A stretch of 39,165 bases of DNA from Candidatus Methanomethylophilaceae archaeon. GTDB lineage: Archaea > Thermoplasmatota > Thermoplasmata > Methanomassiliicoccales > Methanomethylophilaceae. This document shows, one piece after another, positions 24,651 through 32,829 of the stretch. The position numbers and the translations under genes are program-made. Numbering within the stretch: the stretch's first letter is position 1; each line of letters opens with the position of its first letter. The notes under the pieces are model-generated. The model searched no databases. It worked only from the letters and a program-made list of their open reading frames with translations, and was not told where the DNA came from. The stretch lies in contig CALUHQ010000058.1 of NCBI GenBank assembly GCA_944320485.1, forward strand, positions 1-39,165, written 5' to 3'.

Positions 24651-24911
24651 GATACGCCTTGGACCAACGAGATCTGCCGATTTACCACTTCCCAAGAAGG
24701 CCATTTCCGGCAATGGAAGGGATGTGAGTGGAACCAATCCGATAATGCACCAATGATCACTGGTCAATCAACCTTTGACCGTCATTTCCCAACCCCCGAC
24801 ATTCTGTTGGTTTTTGCGGCTCTGGATACGCTTTCGGCTAGCAATGGCATTTGATAAAGTTGGATTTCATCGTTTTTAACGCCGTTGATGTCAAATGGAC
24901 ACAATGTTGCT
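24651..24911 (+). promoter_or_regulatory. ALP3 upstream region
   Basis: 261 bp without a gene. Near the ALP3 start it has TTTTTAAC (24873-24880), part of the element TTAACGCCGTT (24876-24886), 26 bp before the ATG exactly as in ALP2. This fits a TATA box and a leader of about 10 nt. Nothing else recognised. Confidence 0.5.
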
Positions 24912-24959
24912 ATGATAGCAATTGAGAAAACGAACAACACAGGGAAACTCCTGGTCGCC
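24904..24959 (+). repeat. ALP 5' module, copy in ALP3
   Basis: 56 bp identical to 17110-17165 except one base, with the palindrome TTGCTATGATAGCAA at 24907-24921 centred on the start codon. Confidence 0.9.
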
Positions 24960-27900
24960 ATCATGGCGATGGCCCTCATCGTTGCCGGAGTCGCTGTAAT
25001 GACCAGTGATAACGTCAATGCCGCCGAGGGTGACGTCGCTGAGATCGATGGTACATCATATAATACCCTGGATGCAGCGATTACTGCTGCTGAACCTGGG
25101 GAGACAATCACCCTCCTGGGCGAGGCCTCGATGTCTGCCCAGACGATTGGGAAGAACATCATCATCGACGGTAATGAGAAAGTCATCACTGTCAATGGAA
25201 CAGTATACTTCACCGAGGATGTGACCTTCCAGAATGTCACAATAAAGTCTGCTAACGCCACTACAACGGCAGTCGTAGTCTTTGCAGCCAACTACAACAA
25301 CGGCGTGACGATGACCTTTGACAACGTCACCTTCGACACAGGCATCAACACCGTCTATGTCGATGACGGCAACTCCGCTGTTTTCGAGGGATGCACCTTC
25401 ACGAGCGGAACCATCGCCTACGCCCACACGAATGCAGTGGCAACCCCCAGCATCACCCTCAACGAAACGACCGGTGCTCCCGATATGAGCATCCAGGACA
25501 CCGTTTCCGACAGCTCCGTCACCATCGGAGAGAACATCGTCCTCAAAGGTACGGCCCTCGGAACCACCGAGCTGTACACCAACACAACTATCACCATCCC
25601 CCAGGGAGAGACCCTGACCGCCGAGTCCATCGCTCCCGCAGATGGACAGAGTGACGTTGCCATATCCGTTCTCGGAACACTCAACGCCAACGTCGAGGCC
25701 ATGCCTGAGGAAAGCATCACATCCACCCCCGATGCCACCATCAACGGACAGACCGGGACCTGGGACATCGGTTACATCGGCGGAGACTTCTCCTCCAACG
25801 TCGACGGAGCCGCCAACCAGAGGATCATCGTCGAGAGGGACCTCACACTGAAGGGAACCCAGTACCTCAAGATCCAGGGAGAGCTCATCGTCGAGGAGGG
25901 TGTGACACTCACCATCACCGAGAACGCCTTTGTCGAGCTCACCGGCAACGCCAATGCCTACATCTACGGAGAGGTCATCGTCGACGAGACATTCGTCGGC
26001 TCCAGCACTGCATTCTCCTTCAAATCCACGGGAACGCTCACCATCGACGGTTCCATGACTCTCGACGCCGCTAACGCCTTCGACGTCAGCGGAAAGACCG
26101 TCATCAACGGAACATTCACCGTCTCCGAGAATGCCAGCGCCGTGTTCGCCCAGACCACCGTCTCCGCCGACGGTGCAGTCGAGATATACGGAGAGGCCAA
26201 GGGCAAGATCACCAACAACGGCAGCATCTCCATCGACACCACCGGCCTCGGAACAACCGGAAGCGACATGCTCTCCATCCAGATGGGAATCGACGGAAAT
26301 GTCGACATCATCAACCTCGTCGGATGGGTCGAGGTCTCCGATTCCGAACTCACATTCAACTACCAGAACGCGTCCAAGGACATGGAGAACGACAACGTCC
26401 TCAGGATCAACAGCGTCAGGGGCGTCTCCGTCTCCGAGTCCGTCACATACAAGAACGACGAGACCGAGGGAAGGATCGGAACCAACGTCATGGTCGTTTC
26501 CGGAACGATGATCCCCGGAGACGATGGAACAGATGCTGACGTTGAAGGTGCTTTCGGAATCGTTGCCGGATCCTACGTGACTCTCGGCGAGAACACATCC
26601 TTCGACGGAATCACCGTCAACGTGAACGGAAACCTCGACGTCCCCGTCGATGTCATGGCCAACACCGAGGGCACTCTGATTGCAGGGACCGGAGCCATCA
26701 CGATCTCCGGCTCCATCACTGCCATCGAACCGATTTCAACCACGACCGTCAACGCCGCCATGTACGAGACGGAGAAGACCACTGCCAACCCCACCCCCTA
26801 CTACGTCTACACGACCCTCGAGAAGGCTCTCGCATCCGGTGCCGAGAAGATCACCGTGACCGGTAAGATCACCGTCAAGGAGAGCGTCCAGGTACCTGTC
26901 GGAACGACCGTCACCGCCAACGGTGCGACCATCGTCATCGATGAGACCGTCACCATGGATGTCCTCGCCCAGGACAAGAGCAGCGGAGTCATCAACGGAG
27001 GAAACATCGAGGTCGATGGAACCCTGACCTTCCAGAACAACTCCAAGGGCAACAAGGCTGCCAGCATCATCAGCGACACCTCCAAGGAGTCCGATCCTGC
27101 CATGACCTACACCAACATCTACAACGCCCTGGAGAACGCTGCCGACGGCGAGACCGTCGAGATCACCAGCACCGCTAAAGATGGAGTCCTCATCGACAGG
27201 GATGTCGAGGTCAAGACCGGTGTCACCCTCTCCGTCCCCAACGGGAAGATGGTCACTGTCGACTACGGAGCCACCGTCACCATCAACGGTACCGCCAACA
27301 TCGTGGGAACATACCAGATGAACACCGTCGACCCCGACAAGACCGATGGAAAGACCGTTGTCAACGGAATGTTCATCTACTCCAACGGAGCAAATTACAC
27401 GAGCGAGATCGCCGGAGCATACTTCATGTACAACGGCGCCAACGCGATCTCCCCGCTTTCCAATGTCGCCACACTCATCAACGATGTGCAGGGCAACACT
27501 GTGACCGTCTACGGAAAGAACACCGTCTCCGACATCGCCTTCGAGTACACCGGGGACTTCATGACGATCGTCGTCAACGCCGACGCCGTCCTGTCCGCCG
27601 GAACCCTCGACCTCGGAGCGGTCGGATTCCAGGCAGACGGATGCTTCACCGGAACCCTCGCGTTCACCAACGGCTCCGTCGTCCTGAACCAGGTCAAGGG
27701 AATCTCCGCCTCCGACGTCGTCACATACGACGGCGATGCACAGGTCTTCACAGCCACCGTCACCGGAAAGTCGGTCGCATACGGTGGAGAAGTGAAGGAT
27801 GGAAAGGGCACCGTCTCCATCATCGGACAGGTCGCCTCCTCCGCATCTTATGGAACCGATGTCACCGTGACGGTTCCTGCCGATGCCACGCTCACCACCA

Positions 27901-28742
27901 CTGGTGGAAGCGTCGCGTACATCACCGTCGAGGGAACTGTCAAGGTCTCTGGAAACACCGGATTCACCACCGCCGTCGTTCTCGGAACACTGAACGTCGA
28001 CCTGAACAAGATCGCCACCGTCGGCACCCTCTATGCCGGAGTCTCCGTCGAGGATGGTCTTGTTTCCAACAGCACTGCGGCCGTCATCGGCGAGGGAGTC
28101 ACCATCGGTACCGATGGAATCGCATATGTCGGCCCCGAGGCGGATGTCAACGATAAGGTCCTCGCCAACGTCGCTGACAACAAGACCACTGAGTACTACG
28201 TCGAGGACGCCCTCTACGTCACTGCATATGCGTTCGGCGACAACACCGGCAAGATTTCTGACATCAAGGCCGATCTCGAAACCGCCGACTTCGTCAAGTG
28301 GCTGAACGAGAAGGGCGACGACGTAAGCGCTACTGCACCCATAGGTGCCTCTGCCAAGGTCTACGCTGAACTGAACTACAACATCTGCGATGTCAAGCTC
28401 AGTGTTCTGCCTGGAGCAATCGTGTACATCGATGGTCAGGCTTACAATGGTGGCAAGATCTCTGTCGGAGAGCACACCATCAACGTGTACCTTGACAGCG
28501 GATTCACCGGAGAGCCCGTCATCACCGTCAACGGACAGACGGTCGCCAACGGTGGAACGTTCACCGCTTCCACCGACTCCGTTACGGAGATTTTCGTCAC
28601 AGGAATCGCTGCCGGTTCCGGAAGCATCACCGTCAACACCGGATCCGACGACATGTCCCTCACGGACATCCTGCTCATCGTCCTGGTCGTCCTGATCGTC
28701 ATCATGGCGGTCATCGTCGCACTCAGGCTGATGAGGAGCTGA
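24912..28742 (+). CDS. Giant adhesin-like surface protein, ALP3
   Basis: 1276 aa, paralogue of ALP2 over most of its length. N-terminal MIAIEKTNNTGK plus hydrophobic helix (about 12-31). An N-terminal beta-helix opens with 'SYNTLDAAITAAEPGETITLLGE', a typical lead-in of such proteins. Central beta repeats follow, then shared blocks 'YTNIYNALENAADGETV', 'GAYFMYNGANAI', 'VQGNTVTVYGK', 'GTLYAGVSVE' and 'YYVEDALYVTAYAF', an Ig-like 'ITVNGQTVANGGTFTA', and NTGSDDMS, a membrane helix and RLMRS. ATG 24888 would add eight codons but is outside the conserved module. Likely displayed on the cell surface; binding partner unknown. Confidence 0.9.
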   Translation: MIAIEKTNNTGKLLVAIMAMALIVAGVAVMTSDNVNAAEGDVAEIDGTSYNTLDAAITAAEPGETITLLGEASMSAQTIGKNIIIDGNEKVITVNGTVYFTEDVTFQNVTIKSANATTTAVVVFAANYNNGVTMTFDNVTFDTGINTVYVDDGNSAVFEGCTFTSGTIAYAHTNAVATPSITLNETTGAPDMSIQDTVSDSSVTIGENIVLKGTALGTTELYTNTTITIPQGETLTAESIAPADGQSDVAISVLGTLNANVEAMPEESITSTPDATINGQTGTWDIGYIGGDFSSNVDGAANQRIIVERDLTLKGTQYLKIQGELIVEEGVTLTITENAFVELTGNANAYIYGEVIVDETFVGSSTAFSFKSTGTLTIDGSMTLDAANAFDVSGKTVINGTFTVSENASAVFAQTTVSADGAVEIYGEAKGKITNNGSISIDTTGLGTTGSDMLSIQMGIDGNVDIINLVGWVEVSDSELTFNYQNASKDMENDNVLRINSVRGVSVSESVTYKNDETEGRIGTNVMVVSGTMIPGDDGTDADVEGAFGIVAGSYVTLGENTSFDGITVNVNGNLDVPVDVMANTEGTLIAGTGAITISGSITAIEPISTTTVNAAMYETEKTTANPTPYYVYTTLEKALASGAEKITVTGKITVKESVQVPVGTTVTANGATIVIDETVTMDVLAQDKSSGVINGGNIEVDGTLTFQNNSKGNKAASIISDTSKESDPAMTYTNIYNALENAADGETVEITSTAKDGVLIDRDVEVKTGVTLSVPNGKMVTVDYGATVTINGTANIVGTYQMNTVDPDKTDGKTVVNGMFIYSNGANYTSEIAGAYFMYNGANAISPLSNVATLINDVQGNTVTVYGKNTVSDIAFEYTGDFMTIVVNADAVLSAGTLDLGAVGFQADGCFTGTLAFTNGSVVLNQVKGISASDVVTYDGDAQVFTATVTGKSVAYGGEVKDGKGTVSIIGQVASSASYGTDVTVTVPADATLTTTGGSVAYITVEGTVKVSGNTGFTTAVVLGTLNVDLNKIATVGTLYAGVSVEDGLVSNSTAAVIGEGVTIGTDGIAYVGPEADVNDKVLANVADNKTTEYYVEDALYVTAYAFGDNTGKISDIKADLETADFVKWLNEKGDDVSATAPIGASAKVYAELNYNICDVKLSVLPGAIVYIDGQAYNGGKISVGEHTINVYLDSGFTGEPVITVNGQTVANGGTFTASTDSVTEIFVTGIAAGSGSITVNTGSDDMSLTDILLIVLVVLIVIMAVIVALRLMRS

Positions 28743-28833
28743 GCACAGAACCTTCGACACATAAGGGAAGAACGCAACTGACGCGAAAATGACGAGTGAC
28801 ATCTGCTCCCGCGCTGAGAGAGCGTGAACCCAC
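28632..28833 (+). repeat. ALP 3' end module, copy 3
   Basis: 202 bp, same extent as copy 2 with very few differences (for example GCCCTC to GCACTC in the coding part and one base in the GCGAAAACG stretch). Confidence 0.92.
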
Positions 28834-28852
28834 TGAGACCTGAACAGCAAAC

Positions 28853-28892
28853 CCCTCCCCGGGATAAGGGCCGGGGAGGGCCCTTCTTTTTT
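28853..28892 (+). terminator. Terminator of ALP3
   Basis: Perfect 10-bp stem CCCTCCCCGG / CCGGGGAGGG with loop GATAAGGG, followed by CCCTTCTTTTTT. The strongest of the three ALP terminators. Confidence 0.8.
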
Positions 28893-29035
28893 CAGATCAC
28901 GGCGACCCCATTTCTCATTTACAAGCCCAGATACCGATCCGTCTAACACGTCGTCCGCATGGCCCCCTTCATCCCTGTCGGGACATCCGAATGCCGACAC
29001 GTCTTGAAGGTACCTGATGCCACCGATATCCGGTC

Positions 29036-29965
29036 ATGAAACAACCGGAGACACGTTTCCCGATGGCCGAGACCGACGAATGGATAGACCACCTCAGGTC
29101 CGTGAACCGCAAGGAGAGCACCCTGAGAACACACCGCAACAACGTGAAGAGGTGCCTGCTGTACCTCTGGGCGGACCTGCGCAGCACCGAGGCCGCCGAT
29201 ATTACCACAGACGACATACAGTACCTCTGGAGGACCCTCCCGGTCAAGGAGAGCGTTAGGATGTCCTACCTGCGCAGCCTCTCCGGCATGGTGGAGTTCC
29301 ACACCGGCGTCGACATCGTCCGCAGGACAGAGATCCTGCACAACAGGGAGTCCAGGGACAGGGTGTTCATCGACGACGATGACTTCAGGGTGGCCTACGC
29401 CGCCGCCGACCCGCTCCAGAGGGTGGTCCTCTGCCTGGGCGCGTACATGGGTCTGCGCCGCATAGAGATGCATGCGATCCGCGACTGCGACATCGACCGC
29501 GGGATACTGACCGTCCACGGCAAGGGGCACGGGCAGGAGGGGCTGGTCGCCTACATGACCGTCCCGGAGCCCGTGATGAACGCCATAGACGAGTACAGGG
29601 CGTCGCCCATGAAGCAGGGCCAGCGTGCCGATGACTACCTCCTCCAGTGCCTGGGGAAGGGCGGCAGGCTGCACCGCATGCACATATCCCGCATATCCGA
29701 CGCCGTCACGGACCTGGGCAAGTCAACCGGGGTGAGGATAACCACCCACTCCCTGAGGAGGTACTACGCCACCACCCTCTACTACACGACGGCGTGCGAC
29801 ATCCAGACCGTTAGGCGCCTGATGCGCCACGCGGACGTGTCCACAACCCTGAAGTGCTACGTGGACGCCTACGACCAGGTGGCCAGGGACGCCTCCAACC
29901 GTCTGGTGGAGCACATAAGCGTCATAGTCGGGGAGGTCCCGGCCGGCGGCGGGAGGCACCGGTGA
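29036..29965 (+). CDS. Tyrosine recombinase / integrase (XerC/D-like)
   Basis: 309-aa site-specific recombinase that cuts and rejoins DNA through a tyrosine. N-terminal SAM-like core-binding domain (about 11-95) and catalytic domain with every expected residue: R141 (GLRRIE), K163 (HGKGHG hairpin), H238 and R241 (HSLRR), H265 (MRHADVSTT) and nucleophile Y275 (KCYVDAY). Length and spacing are those of an intact enzyme. It begins 294 bp after ALP3 with no tRNA or excisionase gene nearby, so it is not obviously part of an integrated virus. It could act on the ALP loci, be a relic of a mobile element, or be a chromosome-dimer resolvase. ATG 29036 used; ATG 29063 is also possible. Confidence 0.9.
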   Translation: MKQPETRFPMAETDEWIDHLRSVNRKESTLRTHRNNVKRCLLYLWADLRSTEAADITTDDIQYLWRTLPVKESVRMSYLRSLSGMVEFHTGVDIVRRTEILHNRESRDRVFIDDDDFRVAYAAADPLQRVVLCLGAYMGLRRIEMHAIRDCDIDRGILTVHGKGHGQEGLVAYMTVPEPVMNAIDEYRASPMKQGQRADDYLLQCLGKGGRLHRMHISRISDAVTDLGKSTGVRITTHSLRRYYATTLYYTTACDIQTVRRLMRHADVSTTLKCYVDAYDQVARDASNRLVEHISVIVGEVPAGGGRHR

Positions 29966-29968
29966 ACC

Positions 29969-30655
29969 TCACCTGGTCAGACGGACCTCGGAGGTGTCGA
30001 CGCCCATGGCCATGAGGATCGGGTCCACGACCCTGGTGCTGTGGACGATGTAGCTGGAGTGGTCCGCCCTCTTCATGATGCAGACCCTCCCGTCCTTCAC
30101 GGACGATGCTATGAACTCAGTGTCGTCGCGCCTGACGCAGTCCCTGCTGCCGGCGACGACCGTGACCGGCACGTCCACCCTGGCCAGGTCCTCGGCCGTG
30201 ATGTCCGGCTCCGTGAGCATCATCCTCACCTTGGGGTCCTTGCTCTCCGGGTCGCCGAGCCTGTCCAGGGCCATCCTCAGGCCCTTCAGGGTTTCCGGCC
30301 TGGTGTTCGCGCCGCAGGCGATCAGCCTGGACAGGACGCCCGGGTGCTGGGACGCGAACATGAGCCCGACGATCGCCCCGTCGCTGAACCCGCAGACGGC
30401 GGGGCGGTCCAGCTTGAGCTTCCTGATGAACTCAGCCAGGTCGTCCACCATGTCCTGGTAGTGGTACTCGTGCACTGGCGAGCTCTGGCCGTGGCCGCGG
30501 GAGTCCACGAGGTACAGCGTGAACATCTGCCTGAGGTACTCCGACGCCCTGTCAAAGATGGTGTGGTCCTCGCCGTTCCCGTGCAGCAGAATCAGCGCGG
30601 GACCGCTGCCCTCCACCTCGTAATAGAGCGACACGCCGTTGGTGGTGATGCGCAT
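29969..30655 (-). CDS. Alpha/beta hydrolase
   Basis: 228-aa cytoplasmic hydrolase of the alpha/beta fold. Oxyanion-hole region 'LLHGNGED' (24-31), nucleophile elbow GFSDGA with S91, acid D172 (GSRDCV) and base H199 (ADHSSYI), so the triad is complete. 'DSRGHGQSS' is the usual signature between strand 4 and the elbow. Substrate (ester, lactone, peptide) cannot be told. The start ATG 30655 lies 26 bp from a TATA box shared with the divergent antitoxin-like gene, so it is probably leaderless. Convergent with the integrase, 3 bp between stops. Confidence 0.9.
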   Translation of the reverse strand: MRITTNGVSLYYEVEGSGPALILLHGNGEDHTIFDRASEYLRQMFTLYLVDSRGHGQSSPVHEYHYQDMVDDLAEFIRKLKLDRPAVCGFSDGAIVGLMFASQHPGVLSRLIACGANTRPETLKGLRMALDRLGDPESKDPKVRMMLTEPDITAEDLARVDVPVTVVAGSRDCVRRDDTEFIASSVKDGRVCIMKRADHSSYIVHSTRVVDPILMAMGVDTSEVRLTR

Positions 30656-30677
30656 GCCCGTGTCATCCTGGCCGGGG

Positions 30678-30685
30678 ATATAAAA
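30678..30685. promoter_or_regulatory. Shared divergent TATA box
   Basis: ATATAAAA on plus (TTTTATAT on minus). It is 26 bp from the hydrolase ATG on one side, and on the other predicts a transcript start near 30709 for the antitoxin-like gene. Confidence 0.55.
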
Positions 30686-30719
30686 TTATGGTATTCCTAA
30701 ACTGATTGGCCATGATGAT

Positions 30720-30737
30720 GTACATATCTTTGTACAA
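30720..30737. promoter_or_regulatory. TGTACA inverted repeat in the antitoxin leader
   Basis: TGTACA-TATCTT-TGTACA just downstream of the predicted transcript start; a further TGTACA lies at 30764-30769 over the start codon. Placement fits autorepression by a Phd/YefM antitoxin. Confidence 0.5.
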
Positions 30738-30762
30738 TAACATGGTCAATACGGAGGTGCCG

Positions 30763-31086
30763 ATGTACATGGAAGGAAGAGTCGGTTCAGAATCTGCAGG
30801 GACGGGCATGGGATACATGTTCTACGGGTCGAGGTCCCACATAGTGCCGATATCGGAGATACGGGACACCAGCAGGATGTCGTCCCTGGCCGAGGACGGG
30901 ATGGTATGCGTCACCAAGAACGGATACGCTCATCTGAGGATCATGTCTGAGAGGGCCTACCGCGACCTGATGGACAGGCTGGAGTTCCTTGAGACCGTGT
31001 ACTCGTGTGAGAGGATAAAGAACGGTCTGGACGGGGAGACCGTGGAGGAGGCCGTCGCGAACGCGAGAGCCAGGAACGGCCTGTGA
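30763..31086 (+). CDS. Orphan Phd/YefM-like antitoxin
   Basis: 107 aa. The core 'IVPISEIRDTSRMSSLAEDGMVCVTKNGYAHLRIMSERAYRDL' has the Phd/YefM layout: a short strand and helix, then the 'VTKNGY' turn and the 'MSERAY' helix that forms the DNA-binding dimer. Such proteins neutralise a toxin and repress their own promoter. The C-terminal part (about 75-107), where toxin contact is expected, is helical. No toxin gene is adjacent: the next gene is AspRS on the other strand. ATG 30763 is preferred, just after GGAGGTG, over ATG 30712, because it leaves the TGTACA palindrome in a leader of about 50 nt. Confidence 0.7.
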   Translation: MYMEGRVGSESAGTGMGYMFYGSRSHIVPISEIRDTSRMSSLAEDGMVCVTKNGYAHLRIMSERAYRDLMDRLEFLETVYSCERIKNGLDGETVEEAVANARARNGL

Positions 31087-31117
31087 CGGATCGCAGGCAG
31101 AACGTACAAGAAAAATC

Positions 31118-31137
31118 GAGGGGGAGGAAGCCCCCTC
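31118..31137. terminator. Bidirectional terminator
   Basis: GAGGGGG / CCCCCTC with a 6-nt loop, between the convergent antitoxin-like and AspRS genes. Minus reading is followed by GATTTTTC, so it best serves AspRS. Confidence 0.7.
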
Positions 31138-31163
31138 TGTGTTTCTCAAAGGTGTCCTGAAAC

Positions 31164-32468
31164 TCAAGGCTCCAGTCTGCTGGGGTCCCTGGGGAACAGG
31201 ATTGCCTCCCTGATGTTGGGCAGGTCCAGCATCTTGACGAGGAACCTCTCGATCCCGATTCCCCATCCGCCGTGCGGGGGCATGCCGTACCTGAACGCCT
31301 CCAGGTAGAACTCGAAGTCCTCGGGGTCCAGGCCCTTCTTCTCCATCCTCTTCACGAGCACGCCGTCCCCGTGCTCCCTCTGGCCTCCGGCGGAGACCTC
31401 CTGGCCGCGGTAGTCCAGGTCGAAGCTGTACGAGTAGGGGGTGCCGTCCTTCTCCATGATGTAGAAGGGCTTGGCCTCCTCGGGGTACTCGGCGATGAAG
31501 TACAGGTCGATGCCCTTCTGGGCCATGATGTCGCCGACGATCTTCTCGCCCTCGGTGCCCAGGTCGTCGCCCTCGTTGAGCTTGAGGCCGGCGCCGTTGA
31601 CCATCTCCAGGCACTCGGAGTAGGTGAGGACCGGGTACGGCCTGGCGGGGACGGTGATCTCCTTGCCGAGGACCTCCAGCTGCTTGGCGCCCCTCTCCTT
31701 CAGGCCCCTGAGCACATGGTCGACGATCTCCTCGATCATGGCCATGACGTCGTTCTGGCTCTGGATCCAGGACATCTCGCCGTCGAAGGAGATGAACTCG
31801 GTGACGTGGCGGTTGGTGTTGGACTGCTCCGCCCTGAAGGCGGGGCCCAGCTCGAACACCCTGTCCAGGCCGGTGGACATGAGGATCTGCTTGTAGAGCT
31901 GGGGGGACTGGGCCAGGTACGCGGGCTTGTCGAAGTACTGGACCCTGAACAGCTCCGCTCCTCCCTCGGCGCCGGCGGCGCCGATCTTGGGGGTGTAGAC
32001 GCGGGTGAACCCGTTCTCCCTGACGGCCTCCTCGATGAGGTCCACCATTATGGACTTCAGCTCGAAGATGGCCTTGACCTCGGGCTTCCTCAGGTCCATG
32101 AACCTGTGGTTGAGACGGGTGTCCATCTCCACGTTGACCTTGTCGATGACGCCCATGGGCAGGGGCACCGCGGCCTCGCCGATGACCTCGGCGGAGGTGG
32201 GGATGAGCTCCAGGCCGAGGGCGGTCTGGTTGCTCTCCTTCACGTCCCCGGTGATCGAGACGACGGACTCCCTGGGGAGCTTGGTGAGCGTCTCGAAGAG
32301 CTCGGGGTCGATCTTCTTCTTGGGCATGGTGACCTGGAGCGTCCCGTGCCTGTCGCGTAGGGTCAGGAAGGAGATGCCTCCCAGGTTCCTCACGTCCTGG
32401 ACCCAGCCGTGGACCGTGGCTGTGCCGTCGGAGACGGAGATGTTGCTTGAATCCCTAATGACTGCCAT
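31164..32468 (-). CDS. aspS: Aspartate--tRNA ligase, archaeal type
   Basis: 434-aa class II synthetase charging tRNA-Asp (and probably tRNA-Asn if non-discriminating, as is common in archaea). N-terminal OB anticodon-binding domain ('VHGWVQDVRNLGGISFLTLRD'), motif 1 region 'RFMDLRKPEV', motif 2 'FRAEQSNTNRHVTEF', 'GQEVSAGGQREH' and motif 3 'GIGIERFLVKML', ending 'FPRDPSRLEP' as in archaeal AspRS. No bacterial GAD insertion. Start ATG 32468 follows GGAGGT, with a TATA box 26 bp upstream. Confidence 0.95.
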   Translation of the reverse strand: MAVIRDSSNISVSDGTATVHGWVQDVRNLGGISFLTLRDRHGTLQVTMPKKKIDPELFETLTKLPRESVVSITGDVKESNQTALGLELIPTSAEVIGEAAVPLPMGVIDKVNVEMDTRLNHRFMDLRKPEVKAIFELKSIMVDLIEEAVRENGFTRVYTPKIGAAGAEGGAELFRVQYFDKPAYLAQSPQLYKQILMSTGLDRVFELGPAFRAEQSNTNRHVTEFISFDGEMSWIQSQNDVMAMIEEIVDHVLRGLKERGAKQLEVLGKEITVPARPYPVLTYSECLEMVNGAGLKLNEGDDLGTEGEKIVGDIMAQKGIDLYFIAEYPEEAKPFYIMEKDGTPYSYSFDLDYRGQEVSAGGQREHGDGVLVKRMEKKGLDPEDFEFYLEAFRYGMPPHGGWGIGIERFLVKMLDLPNIREAILFPRDPSRLEP

Positions 32469-32829
32469 GATACCTCCGATGCCCGAACCATATATAACAA
32501 AGGCGATTGGACGCATCCTGGGGACGGGGATCGGGGTCGCTGCTCCATAGGGGTCACTCGGGCGAGGGGGCTCCGCACTTCCCCACTCCCCGATCGCCCA
32601 CGGGACGTCCTTTCCCCGGTACATCCTGATACTTTCGACCATCCCGACATAACGACACTTGAAGTGATGTCATCGTGATGTACTACTATTGAAGTGTACA
32701 TATCGGATTGTACACCACTTCGATAGTACAATCGGTCAGGGTCTGCACGGAAATCGATACGTGCCGATCGTAAGACGGCCTCGGCCGCGACTGCCTCCAC
32801 CTGCTCTATGATCGATGATGGACACGCCC
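32469..32829. promoter_or_regulatory. AspRS promoter region with unexplained palindromes
   Basis: 361 bp without a gene. Holds the AspRS ribosome site GGAGGT and TATA box (minus TTATATA, 32491-32498). Further upstream are the small dyad CACTTGAAGTG (32656-32666) and a large imperfect inverted repeat about 32680-32730: TACTATTGAAGTG against CACTTCGATAGTA, with TGTACA at both inner ends (32695-32700 and 32709-32714). No ORF of note. Confidence 0.6.

Noticed and set aside
26736..29000. 754-codon frame on the minus strand opposite ALP3, and a similar 425-codon frame opposite ALP2 (19956-21233)
   Set aside because: Same antisense shadow of ALP repeats; no recognisable domain or ribosome site.
28834..29035. 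Search for a tRNA or attachment site next to the integrase
   Set aside because: No tRNA fold or direct repeat matching both sides of the integrase was seen.
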